64,000 nucleotides of DNA from Aquatica leii (Eukaryota > Arthropoda > Insecta > Coleoptera > Lampyridae): positions 61,280,093 through 61,344,092 of the forward strand of contig CM069437.1 in assembly GCA_035610365.1 (NCBI GenBank). The letters run 5' to 3'. The first letter of the stretch is position 1. Every line of letters begins with the position of its first letter. The translations under genes and the position numbers were made by a program. Below, piece by piece: positions 1-11,425 of this stretch. A model generated the notes under the pieces. That model did no database searches, had not been told where the DNA came from, and worked only from the letters and a program-made list of their open reading frames with translations.

Positions 1-1
1 T

Positions 2-345
2 GTTCAGTGCCAAAATTTAAATGGATACCAACAGGAAAAAGCTATACAATGCAATAATTTTCCAAATAAAGAAATTCAGTGTCCAAGTTTTCATATAACG
101 ACGCGTACGGATAAAAAAGACGTTACATGCGCCGGATACGTTTCGCCAAATTTAAGAACGGGTAAAATACAGTGTAGACATGGAGTGTGTGCTAGTCCTA
201 GTGTTGAATACGTCGGACAATCGGGCGGGAGACATGTTTGTGCAACGCCACCACCAAGAGGTAGTATTGGTTCGGTCGATGGATCTGTTTGTAGTGATCA
301 GTGTTGTATTAGAAGATCTCAAAACACGTTAGCAGTAACTGTTTG
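2..345 (+). CDS. Cysteine-rich protein, internal or penultimate exon (partial)
   Basis: An open frame enters from the left edge and runs without a stop for 114 codons. It encodes about a dozen cysteines in a Gly/Ser/Pro-rich context, including C-R-H-G-V-C and D-Q-C-C, the look of a secreted, disulphide-bonded extracellular protein. The exon stops in a strong donor: G345 is followed by GTAAGT. Read straight through, the same position gives Trp then a TAA stop that overlaps the donor, so it is either an internal exon ending at 345 or the last exon ending at 349. Codon usage is clearly richer in G+C than the flanking DNA, which supports real coding. I do not recognise the family. It is the only plausible host gene segment in the window, and its upstream exons lie outside. 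Confidence 0.6.
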
Positions 346-929
346 GTAAGTCTTTTCTAAAAATACGACGAAAATCGTATCTAAGAATTAATTACACTTC
401 TATCTGTCTTAGATAAATTTAAGACAATAATGAACATGTCGGAGTAGTATATTTATATCTTTAATCTATAAAAGTATATAATTCTGGTCACGAACTAAAA
501 TCAATAATTGCGTGTAGAAGTTGCCATCAGAATTCACTATCAGGAGGATTTTGACAGCAATTAATTCTTATAATATATAATTAAAACGTTTCCTCATTTC
601 GGCGTGTCTTTCTAACGTAATAGTAATGGACATTCTTTATTGCGAATAAATCGAATTATAAAGATTGTTCTAATATAACTTGAAGGATTAGTAAAAAGTA
701 ATTGTAGCGTTATTTCTACGATTAGAATTGATTTTATTATTAACCGTTTATTACACGTATAAATGCGCGATTTTGAATAATTTATTAGTTACGTATCTAA
801 GATGATTCAATTTTCATTTGTTGAAAGTAAGACAACTTTTGCGTTATAAAAGTTAAATAAAATTTAAAAGTACGAATTATTGACGCATAGAAGTGGTTAA
901 AAAACGGAATTTTTATTTATCTAAAAAGA
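346..929. other. AT-rich non-coding DNA (intron or 3' flank)
   Basis: If the donor at 346 is real this is intron; otherwise it is 3' flank. No coding frame, repeat or RNA gene was seen. Confidence 0.5.
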
Positions 930-1410
930 TATACAGCTTTTTACACTTTTGAAATGGACACTATTGGGATGTCCTAAACCGGTAGAGATACATAGCTGGT
1001 TAAATTACAAAAAAGCTGTACGTTTTCATTCTCATCAAGGATATAAACAGAAATTTGAGAAAACCTGGTTCTTTCCAAAAATATCTTGAAAAATCTGATG
1101 TACTTCGTTTTCTTATTCAATTCATATCTTTGTTATTACTTCATCATATTAGATCTACCAAATTTACATAAGTCGGTTTCGGCTATCTATTCAACGTTTC
1201 AAAAATTTTCTCGGCCTACTAGATGTTCATGTTTTCATTGCCAATTTTTATATTTCTTATAGCTGCGATTTTGTATATAATGCTGTTGAATAGAGAAAAA
1301 AAATTGAATTCAACGATGTAACACGCATGGATCATCTAGCTTTAAACTACATAATAACATCAATTTAAAAGTTTATTGTCCAAATCTATTTCCATGAAAT
1401 GACAAATTAA
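930..1410. repeat. Left long terminal inverted repeat of the mariner-like element
   Basis: It pairs with 2,250-2,628 in reverse complement. Matching blocks include the stretch around GTTATTACTTCATC, CTACCAAATTTA and AACGTTTCAAAAATTTTC. An insertion of about 90 bp at 1,218-1,310 has no partner in the right arm. Confidence 0.75.
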
Positions 1411-1645
1411 TGAATTAGAGTTTTCGCTATCAGAACTGTTAAAGTTATCTCAAAATAGTAGTAACTGTTGTTTAGTGCTGTAAATAAACTTTATTATTCT
1501 TTATTTATTATTGTTGTTAAACATAGAGTTGTTTTTGGTAATTACTTATAATGCCAAAATATTCAGTTAATGAAAGACTAGATATATATATATAACGTTT
1601 ATATTCGAAGTCATCATCAGTGATTGCTTCGCGGAGTTTGCAGAA

Positions 1646-1900
1646 TTGTCTCCCGAAAGAAGGCAACCAAACAGAACCATATTTCAACGTTTGAATATTT
1701 ACCAGAATGAGTTTGGTACTCTACACAACGTAAATCATCGTCCAGTAATTGAAACTGCAAATGAAATAAATGTGTTGGCACAAATTAGTATAAATCCAGA
1801 ATCTTCTCATAAGAAAATTGGTTTGGAGTGTAATTTATTAAAATCTAGGGTTCAAAAAATTCTGAGACACATAGATACTATGATTTCAAGTTTGAACTAG
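1646..1900 (+). pseudogene. Mariner-type transposase, DNA-binding (helix-turn-helix) fragment
   Basis: The 84-residue frame begins PERRQPNRTIFQRL, followed by a GTL...RPVIETANEI segment and a second helix region around VQKILRH. This order is the N-terminal helix-turn-helix (DUF4817-like) of insect mariner-type transposases, which binds the inverted ends. After the stop the sequence near 1,915-1,975 still resembles the following segment (ASRRLKFYYCFRDQ), but no clear DDE catalytic core was found before the right arm. It lies exactly between the two inverted arms, as expected of the element's own transposase. A non-functional relic. Confidence 0.55.
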
Positions 1901-2249
1901 TACAAAACTTGCATCTACGAAACGCTTCCAGGAGACTCAAATTCTATTATTGCTTTCGTGATCAACTTGTGGAAGTTTTTGAGTATTCTATTAAAATACC
2001 ATGGTCTGACCACTACGATCCCCTTATTTAAACTTTCTAGATTGCTTTTTGTGGAGTTCAGTAAAAAATATAGTGTAGATAGAGTAATCGAAGATGTGGA
2101 ACCCTCACACAAATTACGCAATTATTTCTGACCATCACACCAACAAGCATTCATAATACAATGGGGAACATGGATCAAAGCACATTACTCTGCATATAAC
2201 ATATGAGAATATATTTCATGTAGTTTTAATTAGTTTTCACAGTCTTTAT

Positions 2250-2628
2250 TCATTTGTTATTTCGTGGCAACTAGATTTGGATAATAAATTGATGTTTTAA
2301 TGTAGCTAATAAAGTTAGATGACTCATGTGTGTTACATCGATTGAAAATTTTTGAAACGTTTAGTAGATAACCGATATCCACTTATATAAATTTGGTAGA
2401 TGTTATCTAATACAATGAAATAATAACAAAGATATAAGTTGATTAAAAAAACAAAGTACGTCAGTTTTTTCAAGATATTTTAGGAAAGAACCGATTTATC
2501 TTAAATTTCTTTTCATATTCTTAATGAGAATAAAAATCTACATTTTTTTTGTTATTTAACCAACTATGTATTTCTACCGTTTAGAATATCCCAATAGTGT
2601 GCATTTCAAAAGTGACCACTCTGTATAT
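2250..2628. repeat. Right long terminal inverted repeat of the mariner-like element
   Basis: Reverse complement of the left arm. It contains CCAATAGTGTGCATTTCAAA and ends next to CTGTATA, which matches the TATACAG start of the left arm. Confidence 0.75.
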
Positions 2629-3129
2629 AGTACGTGATATTTTGAAAACGATCCACCCTAAATATCTGTAAAACAAAAACGTTTTTGTGGTTGTGAGACA
2701 CTTATAGTATAGGTTGAGACCAGAATGGAACAGGGGGTTAAAAAGTTTATTGTTTCAAAAGTCTCCATTTAAGCTCTTTTTGACTATGTAGTAGTTTTTT
2801 ATTTCTACGATTAGTTTTTCAGAAAACCGCTTGTTTTGCAGCACAGCCCACGTTCATGCTTTTCCTGAACAACATTGTGGTTAAACGACTGTTGTTAGTA
2901 AAATCAACGCATGCGGATGTCAACTATCAAAGAAATGGATGTTTAGAAAAAATTAATGTTTGAACTACTGTTTAGGGTTTAATTTCAAATAATAAAAAAA
3001 ATTTAATGCCTTCAAAAATACAAAACCTCTCGTTTAAAACAGTTGAATTTTACAAGAAATGCTTGAAATGCACAGGGTTTTGTTCCAGGCAGTAATAGAT
3101 CTAGTTTTCAAATACTTTTCTCACTTTTT
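2629..3129. other. Non-coding spacer
   Basis: AT-rich sequence with no convincing coding frame, repeat or RNA gene. Confidence 0.4.
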
Positions 3130-4100
3130 GAAATTTTTCTAGCGGATGTGCGATTGTGTGGACTAACGTTGGGGGCTCAACAACGCGCTTTTACATCTTG
3201 TCGCGAGGACTTGAGGTGTGTCTAAGACTCCGACGCCACACAATCGTCCAGGACTTCAACGAGGAAACCTCAGACTGTGATAGGATTTCTGGGGCGTTTC
3301 CTAGTCTCGTGAGTGCGGGTACCGTTTTCCGTCTTCCTATAGTATCTTTATCTTTTTTTTTGATGGGTTTCCTGTGGTTTATATTCAGGGTGAGATTTGT
3401 ATCTGTACGTTGGGGTATCATGAAATTTTAAGGCGTTGTCTTGGACCGTAGTCTAAACTTCACTTTTTTTTGTACTTTTTTTTTCTCTTGGTTTGCTTAG
3501 GATTGTCCTTCAGTGATGTTTATGAGACTGCGTTCTTTTCTTGCTCTTATAAGTAACGACCGATGTTGCCTTACAACAAGTACTTGTTTTGATACTTCAT
3601 TTCTGTTGGTTGGAGTTTTTGGTTCTTTGGGGTATCTTTCCACTTCGTGCGGCTTTTTAGATACATTGCGGGAGATTACTGTCAATTTGAAAAGGCTTGA
3701 CATCAAAGTTTGATGGAAGAAAAGTCATCAATCCGGCGACCGTAAAATAGGTCTGACATTATCTAACGTTATGTGTTCCCAACGAGGCTTTCATTTCTAA
3801 TTATTCACACGCATCTATCCGAGTATTGGGCGTAGTATTTTTACAACTTTTGTGAAAGTCTTTATTGGAGTAAGCGTTGTTTTCTATTTTTGTGATATAA
3901 TTTAATTCTTCCACGTGTTTCCTCAATGTGGAGATAATAAAACTGGTTCATTTATTGGGAAATTTTTCATGATGACGTCACGTCAGTTTTGTTGAAGATA
4001 TAAAAACTTTCAAGTATTGGATAAAATTCTAACTGTAGTGTGAGGCGAACGAACGAACGAAATAATATAATTAATTTGGGGGAAACTTGGCGCATTTGAT
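3130..4100. other. GC-enriched block with promoter-like segment, possible LTR-type debris
   Basis: This stretch is visibly richer in G+C than its surroundings. It has overlapping open frames of 66-91 codons on both strands, none recognisable. At about 3,999-4,010 there is a TATAAAA box in a TGACGTCA-rich setting, and about 30 bp downstream an initiator-like TCTAACTGTAG. A GTTGGGGGCTC near 3,163 looks like a primer-binding site. These hints fit worn retroelement end sequence, but neither boundaries nor a second copy could be shown. Confidence 0.2.
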
Positions 4101-6448
4101 TTTTTGATTAATCGTATGAACCAAGGAAAATTTACTTGTGATAACACCGTATGTATGTACGGTTTTGTTTATTTCAGCGAATTTCTGAAAAAGTGCCACT
4201 AGGTAGTCGCGTTCTTAAAAGTAAAACTAAACTGTAGGTATATACTTTCCTAATTTAATTCTTGTCATCTACGTTATCAGTTGTTTGCACTCACGATTGT
4301 ACCTACGTATCTATCAGGTTGTTGTCACAATTAACCATAAACATTTTTTTGTGTGTAATTTTGTGTGTAACATTTTTATTACATGGTACGCTTTAGTTTT
4401 CTGGATTACTGAGATTTGTATATTCGTGTTATAATTTACAAATGTAATTTTATTTACTTTTGGAATATAAAAGTTAGGCCGACAAGTTTAATTCTTTGTA
4501 TGACGTGTTGTCCAACCGAAGGGGGGTTGCTTCAACAATTATTGTCTGTGACCTACGTTCTAGCGTTTGATCGAATTTATGTAAAGTTACCTCGTTGTTC
4601 TTTTCTCACCTTTCTTTCTGTGATAAAATAAGTATACTGGTTGTTACATGCTCGGTTTTTGTCATTTGCTTTCTTTTAGCTTTAGATAGTTTTAAACGGT
4701 ATTTGTCATCTTAATCTTCCACTGTTTTGGCGCTTTATTAACTTATTTATTAATTAAGTTTAGGTTTGCAGTGATTAAATTTGACATAGTTTCACAAAAC
4801 TTTATATCTCTGTCGTAATCATCTTCACCAAGCTCTTAGACAATTTTCATTTTATAAATTTTGGTCACTTTACGAACTGATGAATATCAAAGCCCCGTAG
4901 CTTCAGCAGTCGCGCGCAAAGAATTAGTGGGATTCTATAAAGTATTTGTGGCTCTAATGTTTATCTGAATGCATATTATTAAAAATTCTTGCCGTGGCTC
5001 TAGCACATTTGTTTTAGGAGTCATAAATTTAAAAAAAATTCAGAATCTGAGTATGCCCGAACGTATGCAGATTTACTTTAAAACAGTATATTTGTTAATA
5101 TCAATACATAAGAGACAACTTTTATTTCAGACAATACTTGATTACAACAGAAAAAGATTCAGTTTTTTACCTTACAAAAGTGACGATTTCTTAAAAATTA
5201 ATCGTAGAAATACAAAACTATTCCACAGTTAAACAGAGATTAAATGGAGCTTTCAACAAACAAACCCGCTTTTTTATTTGATATTGGGGGGGGGCGGATT
5301 GCGCTGCAGGTCTGTTGAGTAGGATGCACCTGCAGGTCTAAAACTAGAATAATTAAGTGTTCCGCTCACAACAAAAATTTGTCGGTTTCGGCATTTTGCA
5401 CATAACTTTATAATTTCTAGAGATTTAGAGTGTATTATTTTTAAAAAATCACTCTGTATGTATCTACTATAATTGCATACCTAATAAGAAGTAGGGTAAT
5501 ATAATATTAAGATTATACGTTTTTATTAATCTATACATAGACTTAGATTATGCACAAATTAATTTGATGTAACTTCAAATATTTGTTGTCCATACATATT
5601 CTATGACAATATACTAAACGTGTAAACTAATATTAGCTATTAATTTTTTAATAGCTTGTACCACCGTCGTTATAAAACACAAACGATAAGTCGTCTAATA
5701 CAAATGAATATTATAAATCAACTAAGAAAATCGACAGTTGGCATATGTGATAAGAAATGTGCATTTCAGAATCTGTGTTTTATACACACGTGCTGTGAAA
5801 ATAATGAAAAATGACGTAAGCCACGTAAGCATTGTGCTGGCACTGAGTAGGCGGAATGACCTCAGGGCTCAAGAGCGCAAGCAAAGCATTTAAGCGTTTA
5901 CTTATCTTTTTTTTGTAACTTGCATAAAACTGTATTATGTGTCTTTCACTATTGACTACAATAACTATATCATTTACGATTCGGTTTTAGTATTATGCAT
6001 GCGCGCACACGTAAATGTGAGCTTCCGGTAGATTTGCAAGTTTTCGTATCTCAATTCTCAATTTAAACGCATGAAATTCAAACATTTGCCATTTTAAATG
6101 AGCTCTGTAAACACTGTAAAATCGTGTTGTTTTTTTACTTTTTAGCACAATTTTTGCTGAAGTAGATGTTATACTTTGCTATTGATACCTTGTCTACAAG
6201 TGACAGGTGCTATTGTTCCAAGGTACAACAGAATCTTGTACCCTAGAATAGTAATAATTGTACCTTGGGGCATCGTCTAAATTATGTATAAAGAGATTTA
6301 AAAATTTAAAGATTTATTTTTAGGCAAATTATTACACATTATAAGACATGAAGTCGATTGGAAAAACAAATTGTTCCATTCTGCTGCCTGAAGCTGTTAG
6401 CTTTGGTAATTTTTTCATTATGTCCGTTCATAAACAGCTTTGCCTTTA
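4101..6448. other. Long AT-rich interval without a recognisable gene
   Basis: The frames at 4,416-4,631 and 4,969-5,232 have no familiar motif and look like chance. Small oddities are a G run at 5,286-5,294 followed by two CTGCAGGTCT-like copies about 45 bp apart (near 5,303 and 5,330), and a short hairpin at 6,222-6,245 (GGTACAA / TTGTACC) with a further matching arm at 6,258-6,268. Confidence 0.45.
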
Positions 6449-7018
6449 CTAAGATAAGAACGTCTTCTGGGTTTGAGGGGATAGTTCAAAACCATGATCA
6501 CGATTGAAGTTATTGGGGTGTTTGATGATTTCTATGCTGTCTCGAAATTTCCTGTTAAAAAAGAATGGAGATTTGGCAATCACCGAAACGTTATCAAAAT
6601 CTATCTTGTGACCTGTAGTGAAATGATGTTCAGCAACCGCAGACTTAGAAATATGCCTTTTCCTTATACAACGATCATGTTCTGAAATGCGAGTAATGAC
6701 GGAACGACCGGTCTCACCCATGTAGACTAAACCACATGAACAAGGAATTTGGTATACACCTTGAGGTGAAAGTGTAGGAAATTTGTCCTTGGGAGAAGGA
6801 AGAATCTGAGAGATTTTTCCTGTCGAGTTGAAAATAGGTTTGATACCATTATTACGAAGAAGTTTCCCTATTTGATCTGTAACCTTGTAAATGTAGGGTA
6901 AAAAGGCCAATTTCGGATTGGATTCGGGAGTTGAAATGTCCTTAGGTAATCGAGTACGTGGATGTAGACGACGATTAATAACTCTATGAATATCTCGCTT
7001 CATATAACCATTGTTCAC
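6449..7018 (-). pseudogene. Penelope-like GIY-YIG endonuclease domain
   Basis: A frame of 189 codons. Residues 38-62 (FLPYIYKVTDQIGKLLRNNG) are the linker. The GIY-YIG motif is G-V-Y at 87-89 and V-Y-M-G at 98-101. The usual catalytic Arg follows at 110, then His114 (ISEH), and the downstream Glu at about 163 (IEIIKHPNNFNR). A cysteine pair (C93, C95) and histidines at 131-137 match the CCHH zinc site typical of the Penelope group. This enzyme nicks the genomic target so that RT can prime. All key residues are present, so the domain itself looks intact although the element is broken. The end reads LSPQTQKTFLS before the stop. Confidence 0.85.
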
Positions 7019-7350
7019 TAAAGTTCTGTAAGATGACAGAGTTCCGAGTCTAGATTCTCAGGTTGACAAATAGAAAAGGCGCGATGAACCAAAGGTTCAA
7101 TAACAGAACGTTTCTGTGCAGGATGATGATGAGACGAAGCATGAAGGTATCTATCAGTATGGGTGGGTTTGCGATAAACAGAATGGCCCAGAAGTCTGTC
7201 GGGCTTACGAGTCACAAGAACGTCAAGGAATGGGACACAACCATTACTTTCGATTTCCATAGTGGATTTGATATCCAAGTGTTGATTGTTAAGATGATTA
7301 AGAAACTTTGACAATTCGAGATGACCATGAGGCCAAACAAACCGTTTCAA
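7018..7350 (-). pseudogene. Penelope-like RT, post-palm and thumb portion
   Basis: The 110-codon frame carries WPHGHLELSKFLNHLN, then TMEIESNGCVPFLDVLVTRK and SVYRKPTHTDRYLHASSHHH. These are highly typical blocks of Penelope-like RTs just after the catalytic Asp pair. The frame ends directly where the endonuclease frame starts (stop and start meet at 7,018), so the two were one continuous polyprotein in the parent element. Confidence 0.8.
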
Positions 7351-7843
7351 AAGATTCCATAAAAATGTTAGCTACAACAGGTGATAGAGGAGAACCCATA
7401 GCAGCACCAGAAACCTGTTCGTAAAACTTGTTATCAAATTGGAAGTAAGTAGAGGATAAACACTTATCAATAAGAGGAACCAAACTCAAGTCCTTGCCAT
7501 GTTGAGACAGAATCTGTTCGATGATAATCAGCGAATCCTTAATAGGTACTTTAGTAAAAAGTGAAGTGACATCAAAACTCACAAGAAGATCGTCGGGTTC
7601 AAGTTTTATAGTTTGTAGACGTTCAATAAAATGCTGAGAGTTGAGGATATGAGAATAGGTTTTACCTGTAAATTCGCAAAGAATGTTGGACAAGAACTTG
7701 GCTAGCTTGTAGGTGGGAGATTGAATAGTACTAACGATAGGTCGAAAGAGAATACCTTGTTTGTGAATTTTGGGAAGTCCGTATAGACGAGGTGGTTTAG
7801 AATCTGAAGGGGTAAGTCGACGTTTAGTTTCAGGAGGTACAAC
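7298..7843 (-). pseudogene. Penelope-like reverse transcriptase, fingers and palm portion
   Basis: The frame is open from about 7,843. It contains PRLYGLPKIHKQG (fingers), then SFDVTSLFTKVPI with the first catalytic Asp, then AAMGSPLSPVVANIF (RT motif with Gly-Ser-Pro-Leu-Ser-Pro). Penelope-type RTs copy the element's RNA and are related to telomerase. The frame leaves the alignable sequence just after the NIFMESFE segment, shortly before the Y-x-D-D motif would be expected. It overlaps by about 50 bp the frame that carries the next block, in a different phase. Confidence 0.8.
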
Positions 7844-10800
7844 TTATGCACAGTAGTTGCATTTTATTATTTTTAAAAAAACAATAAAAACCGAACAAAA
7901 CTGAGTACCTATATACACACAACAAACACTGTTCGTTTAAAATTTACCGTACAATTCAAAGATGGCATAATATACAACACGAAAACAAAAATTTTTAAGT
8001 CAAACATTTTGTAATATTGTCATTTTAGTTGCAAATTGTCAAAATAAGTGTAAATATTTATCTATCTCAGTATTAGAATTTACATGAAATCGACAACCAG
8101 GACTCATATCTTGCAAATAAAACGAATTTTTGCGGATATGTATTTTTGAACTTAGAACAATACCATTTGAGTAATATTTTATATAAAACCAAACTTTTTT
8201 AGTTCCTGAACGAGGTAAAATATACTTGTCACCATATTGTCTAAATCTAGCTTATCCTAGAACTTAAAAACGAACTTTAAATTTTCTTTCTGCTGTATTT
8301 ACTGGTTTCGATGACGATGGTTCTTCTAAATCTTCAACATCTTTAGTTTTCATCGGCAGTTTATTCATACAACTGATAATTTGCTCGTTAGTAGGAGCAA
8401 TATTCAAAATTTTTGTAATAATTAAATTATTAAATTCGATACATTAAGTAGGTATTGGGATTTGTTTATTTTAAGACAACGAATTTAATGAATTAGCATT
8501 ATTATAATGTTATTTATAGAATTAAATTACTATGTCAAACCAAAAAATGTTTTTATCAAAACCTGAGTAAACCCAAATTAAAAATTGCAAACATGGCAAA
8601 TTATACATTTAAAAATTAGATTTAATGTTATAATAAAAAAAATTACTAACGTTAAATCCAAGTACCTGCTGTAAACAACTTAGTGGCATAAAGAAAAGTG
8701 CGTATTAGACGAGGGGTACGAAAGTACAATAGAAATATTTACAAAGGGTAGTAAAACTGTGAACGAAACTTGTCGACCTTGAGCAAACAATCTATAAACA
8801 GTTACTTAGAAGTAGTAAAATACAACTTTAAAAACTTTTTTGTATATTTCAATTATATTTTTTTTTTGATAGTGAGCATTTCTTCGAAAATTGTGGGTTA
8901 TGACTTCTCGTGGAGTTACTGATTAGGAAAGGAAAGCTGACTAGCTATTTTTCATAGATTTTTTTAAATAACTTATGTATACATATAACTAGAATGAAAA
9001 TAAGAAAGTAATTAATCGATGAATAAGTACTTGTCAGGTATAGCTTTAAAATTTTTTTAAAAAAACGTCGTTTAGAATAAAACAAAAATAAGTGTTAGAA
9101 AGAAATAAGTATAGGTTTGTCTTACAACTGCTTGCTGCAGGTACACGTACCGAATGCGCGTAATCATGTTTCTAAAAAAAACTATTTAGCGTGCTTACTA
9201 TTTACATAAATTTAATTAATAAAATGATTAAAATCACATTTTTCGTAAACGTAAAAATACAAAAGTAAAAGCAACAAAACCAATGTTTTAAGTATTTAAT
9301 CAACAAAATACAACTATGTAAACATTTACTTTTATTTGATTGCATTATAAATTATAATTATATAACGTGTTAAACTTTTTATTGTAAAATTTTTTTGACT
9401 ATATCATATGTAAATACTTTGAGTTTGAGACAGATTCTTTCACATCTACCAAAATAATAAGTTGTAACAAAAAATTAATTTGAGCAGAATGTTTAGAGAT
9501 TACTATTTAATATTCTACAATATCTTTAATCGTCTTACATTCGATGTTTCTATACGCTGCATTTATGCAATTTTTATTTTGATACTTTTTTGCTTGTATT
9601 GATGCTATGATTTCACCTTCTAAATTAACAATCTGTTAATCAGATACACGCTGTATGTATTCACTACTTTCTAACCAATAAACATTTATTTGTTTTTTTC
9701 TGATTTTCGGATATTGTTATCATTCGGTTATTGTTATCAAAAATGTCAAGTCCCAACCTGATTCTATTAAGCGACGTGCACTCTATTACAATTTTTAAAC
9801 AATAAATTAAATTATGTTTACTTGACGTTATTATTTTTGTCACTTGAAGGAAGCTATACAAGTAAATTTACTTATTAAAACCTATGTAGCTATCTGATGT
9901 TACTTATGATCGTATATCACTGTATGTTAATGTTTTATTAGAGTTTTATTTGCACTATATTTTTCGAATGTTTAATTATGCAGTTGGAATTACTCCAAAT
10001 ATGTCGTTAATTACGTTTAAATGTGCCGCTTGTCCCAGTTTCTACATATTTATACGCTTCTTAAGGTTTTATGTATTCTGTCTGAAAATGTTGGCTTTTG
10101 TATAATTAAGATTTCATGTCGTGTCTGGTAACTATAATCACAGAGGTAACTATTTAAATCTGTTGATGCTTTCTATCTACACACGCTCCGTTTCATTATC
10201 GACATAGGAAGTGAGATATAAATGCACGAAAGTGTTAAAACAGACATATCGTGCTACTTGAACGATTATTAACGCTGTCATGCAATACTAAAATTCCTCA
10301 AAGTGTGTATGTACTATATGACAATAATTGCCGCATATGTAAATTGACCCTTCTATACCAATAAGGCACCATGTCGAGCAACTGGTAACTAAAAATGTGC
10401 AATTTCAGCACAATGATTAAATCCCACAAGGTTATCATTTAATAACTTGAAACCTTAACCCTCGCAACTTGTTATGTTGGTAAAACCGCTTTCATCTAAA
10501 CCGAGTATTTTGTAGGTTAATCCCTGTTCCTTTCAAATGTGATGCGACGCTGCAAACATTTGATAAAATAAAGCTTATTCAGCAAAGTAGAAGCTTTGTC
10601 TTATAAATACACCACATAGAAATAATTTTCGCACCACTGGCTACAATAGCTAAACACCCTGTTGTGTAGAATAAAAGAAATATACGGATATGTTTTAGTT
10701 CGATATACAGCTTAATAATAGCTGAAAACAAAAAGTAATTTTTCAAATTTTATTTTGCGAAGGTTTTAGTAAAATATGGTTGTACAGCGTATTTTTAAGA

Positions 10801-11205
10801 TAGTGTCAAAGAAAATGTATTATGAGAGCGCTTGGTGTACGGTATTAAGCCATGTACCTCGTTGACCTAAATAACAGAAACGTCGCTTTTAGATCATAAA
10901 ACAATAGAAACTAATGCTTAAACAGTATAAAGAGAAATCCGGGTTGGGACAGGGTTCTTAACGTTTCCCACGAAGTGGAATTATGTTACTAAAATCCCGA
11001 AAAACAGTATAGTTTAAATAAATTAGAAAAAAAATTCTACGTTATAAGTTTAGTTGGGCACGTTTAGAATTAAACTCGTATAACTCGCATTTGAGTCAAT
11101 GATTTTTGCTGACAATTGTAAACAAATTCAAAATTATAAATAAAAAGAATTGTAAGATTGCACATATTTTAATAAATAACGACCTGATGAACTACGTATT
11201 CATAT
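7844..11205. other. AT-rich interval, essentially gene-free
   Basis: No recognisable coding sequence except the weak minus-strand candidate at 8,264-8,443. The 60-70 codon frames at 9,664 and 11,106 have no motif. No tRNA or rRNA was seen. Confidence 0.45.
8264..8443 (-). CDS. Possible small coding fragment, acidic and Ser-rich C-terminus
   Basis: A minus-strand frame of 59 codons reads IAPTNEQIISCMNKLP, then an acidic stretch (KDVEDLEEPSSSK), and ends KFKVRF-stop. The balanced composition with a charged tail looks more like real protein than the Leu/Ile/Lys-rich chance frames around it. It has no start codon, and no splice acceptor is visible just upstream, so it may be the remnant of a terminal exon or chance. 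The family is unrecognised. Confidence 0.22.
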   Translation of the reverse strand, partial: CIEFNNLIITKILNIAPTNEQIISCMNKLPMKTKDVEDLEEPSSSKPVNTAERKFKVRF

Positions 11206-11425
11206 GTTCTCAAGCTCAAGAGCCTTCACGAAGTTGTTATTCATTTTTCAGAACGTTAACCGAAAGATATAGAACACGGCAGTGTTAAGAAGAATATTCA
11301 AATCTAAATAAATAAGTGATTAACGCGTGTCGAGATAAATCTACGAAGTATAACCTTGTACGTGACTTTAATGTAAACAAGTGTAAGTGGATAAATAAAT
11401 AGAAATTATCCGCGGACTTTATATT
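11206..11425 (+). repeat. LTR-like fossil fragment, inverted relative to 12,405-12,515
   Basis: The segment from CAGTGTTAAGAAG through ATTAACGCGTGTCGAGATAAAT to TTATCCGCGGAC is repeated in reverse complement at 12,405-12,515. The right-hand copy belongs to the LTR of the neighbouring minus-strand gypsy fossil, so this is probably a worn piece of a second LTR of the same family in the opposite orientation. Confidence 0.5.

Larger units (their letters stand above)
930..2628 (+). mobile_element. Mariner-like DNA transposon with very long inverted ends
   Basis: The two ends are inverted copies of each other. The outer part reads ACTTTTGAAATGSACACTATTGGG-like on the left, and its reverse complement is at 2,590-2,620. 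Similarity continues inward for about 380 bp on the right and about 480 bp on the left, where the left arm carries roughly 90 extra bases near 1,218-1,310. The extreme ends resemble TATACAG and sit next to TA, the mariner target. Between the arms lies a fragment of a helix-turn-helix transposase. Tc1/mariner elements usually have ends of 20-30 bp up to a few hundred, so these are at the long extreme. The copy is decayed: the arms differ by many substitutions and the transposase is incomplete. Confidence 0.75.
6449..7843 (-). mobile_element. Penelope-like retroelement, 5'-truncated
   Basis: Read from 7,843 downwards, the order is reverse transcriptase palm start, RT body, thumb/linker and GIY-YIG endonuclease, the layout of Penelope-like elements. 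Recognisable blocks are RLYGLPKIHK and RPIVS, LLVSFDVTSLFTKVPI, and AAMGSPLSPVVANIFME. The later blocks are WPHGHLELSKFLNHLN, SVYRKPTHTDRYLHASS, and the GIY-YIG module. The segment that should carry the catalytic Y-x-D-D box between NIFME and WPHG is absent, so this copy could not make cDNA. The coding region is otherwise unusually readable, which suggests moderate age. The 5' part of the RT and the terminal repeats are not visible. Confidence 0.85.

Noticed and set aside
4969-5232. 87-codon frame of balanced composition
   Set aside because: No motif, no splice or start context, and no partner; likely chance.
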